Below, piece by piece: positions 59,835 through 64,000 of a stretch of DNA of 64,000 nt. The position numbers and the translations under genes were made by a program. How positions within the stretch are numbered: the stretch's first letter is position 1; every line of letters begins with the position of its first letter. Origin of the DNA: Chryseomicrobium aureum (lineage in GTDB: Bacteria > Bacillota > Bacilli > Bacillales_A > Planococcaceae); contig NZ_JAFBFG010000013.1 of the NCBI RefSeq assembly GCF_016909155.1, positions 1-64,000 of the forward strand. The letters are read 5' to 3'. The notes under the pieces were generated by a model. The model saw nothing but the letters and a program-made list of their open reading frames with translations. It ran no database searches and was not told the origin of the DNA.

Positions 59835-60941
59835 ATGACACATTATCGTCCAACCTATTTAGAAATCGATTTAGATGCAATCTCTACAAATATCGCAACG
59901 TTAAAAAACCAACTAAACGAAGAGACAATGATTATTCCGGTAGTCAAAGCAAATGCCTACGGTCACGGGGCAGTCCGTGTTGTGCAGCATTTAGAGGCGC
60001 AAGGTCTCCAGTTCTTCGCAGTGGCCACACCGGATGAAGCAGTAGAATTAAAAGAGGCGGGGAGTCAGTCGGAGATACTTGTTCTCGGCAACTCTCCGCA
60101 TTCGTTTATACCGTATGCAGAGCGTCACCGTATTCATTTAACCGCGCACTCTTTGGAATGGATTCAAAACATCCCGACTACTGCATCTCCGTTTCTCCAT
60201 ATCAAGTTAGATACGGGGATGGGGCGGATTGGGTTACAGTCTGAACAGGAGTTAAAAGAAGCATTGCGATTGATTGCGCAACATAAGAACTGGAGGATTG
60301 AAGGTGTTTATACACATTTTGCAACTGCTGATGAAGCGATAAATCCACACTTTGAACAGCAGTTGAAAAAGTTTGAGAAGTGGCTAGCTTTATTCCCTGA
60401 ACGTCCTCGACTTGTGCACGCTGCAAATAGTGCGGCCGCTATCCAGCATGGGGGAGCAGCTTTCTCAGCTGTACGGTTTGGAATATCGATGTATGGCATT
60501 GCAGCCTCTGATTGGATGAAAGAAAATCGTCCATTTGTGTATACACCTGCTATGAGATTGGTATCGGAGCTTGTTCACGTTAAGCAAGTTGAAGTAGGTA
60601 CATCGATTGGGTATGGCGCATATTATACAAGCGCAGAACCTGAGTGGATCGGTACCCTTCCAATTGGTTATGCTGATGGATTATTACGCGGGCTAAAGGG
60701 GCTCTCTGTATTGATTGAAGACACAGTTGCACCTATTGTCGGCAAAATTTGTATGGATCAAACCATGATTAAATTGCCGAAAGAGTTTAAAGTAGGTACA
60801 AAGGTGGTATTACTAGGTTCAAATGGGGTACATACCATTCCTGCTGAAGAATGGGCGGAATACTTACGTACAATCCCCTATGAAATCTGTTGTCAACTTT
60901 CGTATCGCGTTCCACGGATTTACCCACAATCTGACAAATAA
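59835..60941 (+). CDS. alr: Alanine racemase
   Basis: A 368-residue PLP enzyme giving D-alanine for the cell wall. The PLP lysine is Lys38 in VVKANAYGHG, the second base Tyr lies in GTSIGYGAYYTS, and RFGISMYGI is the phosphate region. It supplies the substrate of Ddl encoded 8 kb upstream. Ribosome site AGAAGG. Confidence 0.96.
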   Translation: MTHYRPTYLEIDLDAISTNIATLKNQLNEETMIIPVVKANAYGHGAVRVVQHLEAQGLQFFAVATPDEAVELKEAGSQSEILVLGNSPHSFIPYAERHRIHLTAHSLEWIQNIPTTASPFLHIKLDTGMGRIGLQSEQELKEALRLIAQHKNWRIEGVYTHFATADEAINPHFEQQLKKFEKWLALFPERPRLVHAANSAAAIQHGGAAFSAVRFGISMYGIAASDWMKENRPFVYTPAMRLVSELVHVKQVEVGTSIGYGAYYTSAEPEWIGTLPIGYADGLLRGLKGLSVLIEDTVAPIVGKICMDQTMIKLPKEFKVGTKVVLLGSNGVHTIPAEEWAEYLRTIPYEICCQLSYRVPRIYPQSDK

Positions 60942-61062
60942 AACTAGTACTTCCTACGTAAATTTCTATTAGATTGTCGAAATAACCTTTCTATGAGAGG
61001 GAATCGATGGTAAGATGAAAGAAATTGTCGTATAGAGGAAAGTTTTGTCGGAGGTGTTTTTT

Positions 61063-61317
61063 GTGGGGGGAAAGTCAGATAAAATAGAAACAGTTTATCT
61101 GTTAGCAGATTATATGGAGGAAGTCCGTCCCGTATACGGAAAGCGTGTTTTGAAAAAACACGTTACGAAACTGCATGGACAAACATCAATTATACGAGAA
61201 GCCATGATACAGGGGTACCTGGAAATGTCTCGTATTAATTTGTCTATTTGCAGTGAATGTCTTCATGCAGAGTATGAGGCGCATGATACCACTGAGCGAC
61301 TCGTAAGTGGAGGCTGA
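61063..61317 (+). CDS. mazE: Antitoxin of the MazEF (EndoAI) type
   Basis: An 84-residue antitoxin. The C-terminal ~40 residues ([34 protein letters not shown], shown here in part) match the toxin-wrapping tail of B. subtilis EndoAI. The N-terminal half ([20 protein letters not shown]) is much less like the usual ribbon-helix-helix. Start GTG at 61063 stands 6 bases after CGGAGGTG. It directly precedes mazF with a 5-base gap, as in all mazEF pairs. Confidence 0.8.
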   Translation: MGGKSDKIETVYLLADYMEEVRPVYGKRVLKKHVTKLHGQTSIIREAMIQGYLEMSRINLSICSECLHAEYEAHDTTERLVSGG

Positions 61318-61322
61318 CATAT

Positions 61323-61673
61323 TTGATCGTAAAACGAGGAGATATCTTCTACGCAGACTTATCACCGGTAATCGGGTCTGAACAAGGTGGCACAAGACCC
61401 GTACTGGTTCTGCAGAATGATATCGGAAACCGATTTAGTCCAACCGTAATTGTCGCGGCAATTACAGCTCAGATTCAAAAAGCAAAGTTGCCTACGCATA
61501 TCGAAATCGATGCGGAACGGTATCAGTTAGAGCGCGACTCCGTAGTTTTACTAGAGCAGTTACGAACTATTGATAAATCCCGACTCACAGACAAACTCAC
61601 ACACCTAGATGACGAAGTGATGGAAAGCGTAGACCATGCAGTGGCTATTAGTCTAGGCCTCATCAAGTTTTAA
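61323..61673 (+). CDS. mazF: mRNA interferase MazF (EndoA)
   Basis: A 116-residue sequence-specific endoribonuclease (in B. subtilis it cuts at UACAU). The N-terminus [20 protein letters not shown] and catalytic residues Arg25 (GGTRPVLVL) and Thr48 (AAITAQ) are in place. The start is TTG with GTGGAGG in range. It stands before the rsb operon, as in many Bacillales. Confidence 0.96.
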   Translation: MIVKRGDIFYADLSPVIGSEQGGTRPVLVLQNDIGNRFSPTVIVAAITAQIQKAKLPTHIEIDAERYQLERDSVVLLEQLRTIDKSRLTDKLTHLDDEVMESVDHAVAISLGLIKF

Positions 61674-61684
61674 TACATACATAG

Positions 61685-61715
61685 AAAAAGCACAGTGCGC
61701 TACTGTGCTTTTTTT
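61685..61715 (+). terminator. Terminator of mazEF
   Basis: The 11-bp stem AAAAAGCACAG / CTGTGCTTTTT with a 7-base loop and T run separates mazF from rsbR. Confidence 0.9.
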
Positions 61716-61798
61716 CATGGAATAATCAGCAGGTGCTAAAATAAACAATTTCAGCTACAATAAAACTACTACAGAATTTAAAGGAGTGTCTCCGTGAA

Positions 61799-62629
61799 AT
61801 GAACGTTACACTAGCAAGTTACATACGTGAGAATCTAAATCCGATTCTAGAAACGTGGAAACAATTTATGGAAGAAGAAGGAGATGGCAAGTTCTTTCAA
61901 ATCATGTCAGACGGTATGATTGATTCAACTGCCCGTGAGCTAGGCGAATTACTCATTGTCAATCTCACAGAAAATGACGAGGAATTCTCACAAAAAGTAG
62001 AAGAATTCTCTATAAAAATAGCACGTCATGGCTGGTCCATTTCATTTGTCATGAAAGCCTTATCGAATTTCACAGAAGCAATCTATGATCATATGGGAAA
62101 ATCCGATTTCTTAAATGACAACAAATCAGGTAACTACATTCGGTTAATGAACAATTGGCTGACGCCTTTAAATCACAGCATTGTGGAAGCCTACTCGAAA
62201 ACGTGGGAACGAACAGTGCACCTGCAAAAAATGGCTTTACAAGAATTGTCTGCGTCGCTTATTCCGGTCTTTGACAAGATCTCAGTCATGCCACTCGTTG
62301 GAACGATTGATACAGAGCGCGCAAAATTAATTATGGAAAACTTACTTCAAGGTGTGGTGAAACACCGTTCAGAAGTTGTACTTTTAGACATTACGGGTGT
62401 CCCAGTTGTAGATACTATGGTGGCACACCATATCATCCAAGCAGCTGATGCTGTTCGTTTAGTCGGAGCAAAATGCATGCTCGTTGGTATTCGACCAGAG
62501 ATTGCTCAAACAATTGTAGCTCTTGGTATCAACTTAAATGAATTCACAACGACGAGTACACTACAACGAGGGATGGAACAGGCCCTCGCCATTACAAATC
62601 GACAAATTGTAGAGGTGGAAGAAGAATGA
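61799..62629 (+). CDS. rsbR: Stressosome protein RsbR
   Basis: A 276-residue stressosome component. The N-terminal ~150 residues are a non-haem globin-like sensor fold. The C-terminal STAS domain (residues ~155-270) carries the two phosphorylation threonines, Thr169 (PLVGTID) and Thr206 (VPVVDTMV), equivalent to Thr171 and Thr205 of B. subtilis. It binds RsbS to hold RsbT until stress. Start ATG at 61799, with AAAGGAGTG a little far (12 bases). Confidence 0.94.
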   Translation: MNVTLASYIRENLNPILETWKQFMEEEGDGKFFQIMSDGMIDSTARELGELLIVNLTENDEEFSQKVEEFSIKIARHGWSISFVMKALSNFTEAIYDHMGKSDFLNDNKSGNYIRLMNNWLTPLNHSIVEAYSKTWERTVHLQKMALQELSASLIPVFDKISVMPLVGTIDTERAKLIMENLLQGVVKHRSEVVLLDITGVPVVDTMVAHHIIQAADAVRLVGAKCMLVGIRPEIAQTIVALGINLNEFTTTSTLQRGMEQALAITNRQIVEVEEE

Positions 62630-62988
62630 GAACTCGTATTCCGATATTAAAACTACGTGACACATTGATCGTTTCAATCCAATGGGAACTTGATGATCAA
62701 ATGGCGTTATCGTTTCAAGAAGATTTATTAAATAAATTACACACTACAGCTGCACGCGGAGTTGTGATTGACCTGACGTCAATTGATTTCATTGACTCAT
62801 TCATTGCGAAGGTTTTAGGGGACGTCATTAGCATGTCCGGATTAATGGGAGCAAAAGTTGTCATTACTGGTATCCAACCAGCGGTAGCAATCACACTTAT
62901 CGAGCTTGGTATCCGTCTAGAGGATGTCGCAACAGCTCTTGATTTAGAGAATGGATTGGAAAAACTTGAACGAGAATTGGAGGACTAA
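62626..62988 (+). CDS. rsbS: Stressosome scaffold RsbS
   Basis: A 120-residue single STAS domain. The phosphorylation serine is Ser58 in [11 protein letters not shown]. It forms the stressosome core with RsbR and sequesters RsbT. The start overlaps the rsbR stop (ATGA). Confidence 0.96.
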   Translation: MRTRIPILKLRDTLIVSIQWELDDQMALSFQEDLLNKLHTTAARGVVIDLTSIDFIDSFIAKVLGDVISMSGLMGAKVVITGIQPAVAITLIELGIRLEDVATALDLENGLEKLERELED

Positions 62989-62994
62989 TCCATT

Positions 62995-63396
62995 ATGAGC
63001 ATTGAGTCTTCTGTAGATATCATTACGGAGTGGGATATCGTTGCAGCGAGACAGCTTGGACGTAACGAGGCAAAGGAAGTCGGTTTCGGAACTGTTGACC
63101 AGGCTAGAATCACAACAGCGATAAGTGAACTCGCTCGTAATATATACTTATATGCCGGCAAAGGGAAAATAACAATTGAACGCGTCACAGACGGTGCTAT
63201 GAAAGGCATTATTATCATTTCAGCTGACCAAGGACCAGGAATTGCCGATCTTCGAAAAGTTATGGAAGATGGCTACACAACATCTGGTGGGCTAGGAGCA
63301 GGTATGCCAGGGGTCAAACGTTTGATGGATGACTTTAAAGTAGAGACGGAAGTAGGCGTAGGAACCACGATTACAGCTACGAAATGGCTGCGTTAA
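62995..63396 (+). CDS. rsbT: Serine/threonine kinase RsbT
   Basis: A 133-residue GHKL-type kinase. ATPase motifs: SELARNIYLYA (N box) and DQGPGIADL (G1 box) and GLGAGMPGVKRLMDDF (G2). It phosphorylates RsbR and RsbS, is released and activates RsbU. It follows rsbS by 6 bases. Confidence 0.96.
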   Translation: MSIESSVDIITEWDIVAARQLGRNEAKEVGFGTVDQARITTAISELARNIYLYAGKGKITIERVTDGAMKGIIIISADQGPGIADLRKVMEDGYTTSGGLGAGMPGVKRLMDDFKVETEVGVGTTITATKWLR

Positions 63397-63409
63397 GGAG
63401 TGAAATCGA

Positions 63410-64000
63410 ATGCCTCAAGAAGTTGAAAGGCAATACAAAGCGATTTTGCGAAACTATTTAGAACAGCAAAATGAGCTGAACCTCTATGAGGGGCAAACGT
63501 TCAGTAAACAGCTGATTCAAAAGAATATTTCTCCGGAAGAGATGATTGGCATACATAGAGCGGCGCTCGAAGAAGTTGTTTCTGAGGTCCCGGAGAAAAT
63601 TGAGCATTCCTTCGATTTATTAATCGAAGTGATGATTCGCTATGGCTTGGCATTACATGAACACCAAAATTTAATACAAAAACAAGAGAACTTCCGTATA
63701 GAAATGGATTTAGCTACAAATGTTCAAAAAACACTGCTTAAGACGACTGTTCCACAAGTCGATGGATTAGACATTGGTATGCTATCGGTCCCAGCAAAAG
63801 AGATGAATGGAGACTATGTACACTTTTTGGCAGACTCACAAGCAGTGGGAATTGGTATTGCAGATGTTATCGGTAAAGGGATTCCTGCTGCACTATGCAT
63901 GTCCATGATCAAAAATGGAATGGACAGTGTCGACTCGGCTACCGTTGACCCTTCTATCGTGTTAGACGTCATTAACCGAATCGTCGAGAGAAGTGTAACA
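63410..64000 (+). CDS. rsbU: PP2C-type phosphatase RsbU, partial (cut by window end)
   Basis: The first 197 codons; the reading frame is open to the last base. The N-terminal ~80 residues are the RsbT-binding helical domain. The PP2C domain begins near residue 100 with IEMDLATNVQKTLL and shows EMNGDYVHFLAD (metal Asp) and IADVIGKGIPAALCMSMIK. It dephosphorylates RsbV to free sigma-B. Start at 63410 with AAGGAGTG. Confidence 0.94.
   Translation, partial: MPQEVERQYKAILRNYLEQQNELNLYEGQTFSKQLIQKNISPEEMIGIHRAALEEVVSEVPEKIEHSFDLLIEVMIRYGLALHEHQNLIQKQENFRIEMDLATNVQKTLLKTTVPQVDGLDIGMLSVPAKEMNGDYVHFLADSQAVGIGIADVIGKGIPAALCMSMIKNGMDSVDSATVDPSIVLDVINRIVERSVT

Overview
The window reads as chromosomal DNA of a low-to-mid GC Firmicute of the Bacillales. 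The best match is a Planococcaceae/Caryophanaceae relative (Planococcus, Planomicrobium, Chryseomicrobium or Sporosarcina type). This rests on protein similarity recalled from Bacillus subtilis and on gene order. From about 51 kb on, the order ddl-murF-hydrolase-cshA-ydbS-ydbT-rhomboid-acpS-(ydcC)-alr-mazE-mazF-rsbR-rsbS-rsbT-rsbU follows the B. subtilis ydb/ydc/rsb region. No rRNA, tRNA, CRISPR array, prophage or intact insertion sequence was recognised. The window ends inside rsbU.

Layout. 0.1-6 kb: a YwjA-type ABC exporter, divergent from a Fur-controlled petrobactin-type siderophore importer (yclNOPQ) and the haem monooxygenase hmoA. 6-8.3 kb: PAP2 phosphatase, a uracil-DNA-glycosylase-family protein and the ZupT metal transporter. 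8.6-14 kb: thrB-thrC facing away from a niacin transporter, a CoA-transferase and a 3-methyladenine glycosylase. 14-28.7 kb: housekeeping genes (ppaC, a DsbA-type protein, alanine symporter, glutamate dehydrogenase family, yceI with a divergent HxlR regulator, murB, penicillin acylase, acetyltransferases, mntR, cvfB, a DUF1002 protein). 29-37.7 kb: quinone-type dioxygenase with an MhqR-like operator, several acetyltransferases, a lipid kinase, an AraC regulator, yidC and a VanY-type carboxypeptidase. 38-45 kb: cls, tcyP, an XRE/TPR regulator divergent from an MFS exporter, and a second exporter. 45-48.3 kb: copper module csoR-copZ-copA. 48.4-64 kb: rodA and the cell-wall, cshA, ydb, acpS-alr, mazEF and rsb block.

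How it works together. Iron import and haem handling share Fur sites, and copper genes carry CsoR-type sites. The rsbRST-U genes control sigma-B, and three loci elsewhere in the window (PAP2, the lmo0937-type peptide and a 109-residue protein) carry good sigma-B-like promoters. Two likely quinone/thiol-stress loci (HxlR/yceI and the MhqR-box dioxygenase) add an electrophile-stress theme.

Most unusual signal. Several 3' intergenic regions hold a composite repeat system. (1) Mosaic hairpin elements begin CTTTAGATGTG and end CTCGATT. They lie just downstream of genes in the same orientation and in three cases supply the stop codon. (2) One 65-bp copy has inserted cleanly into a second repeat (78 bp), with a 3-bp target duplication. 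(3) At zupT, yceI and rodA the mosaic is followed by a terminator and then an array of five 21-bp units that ends in a shared TTAGTTTCCATAA unit. The core of the array differs at each locus while the 21-bp period (two helical turns) stays fixed. I do not recognise a named family for this arrangement.
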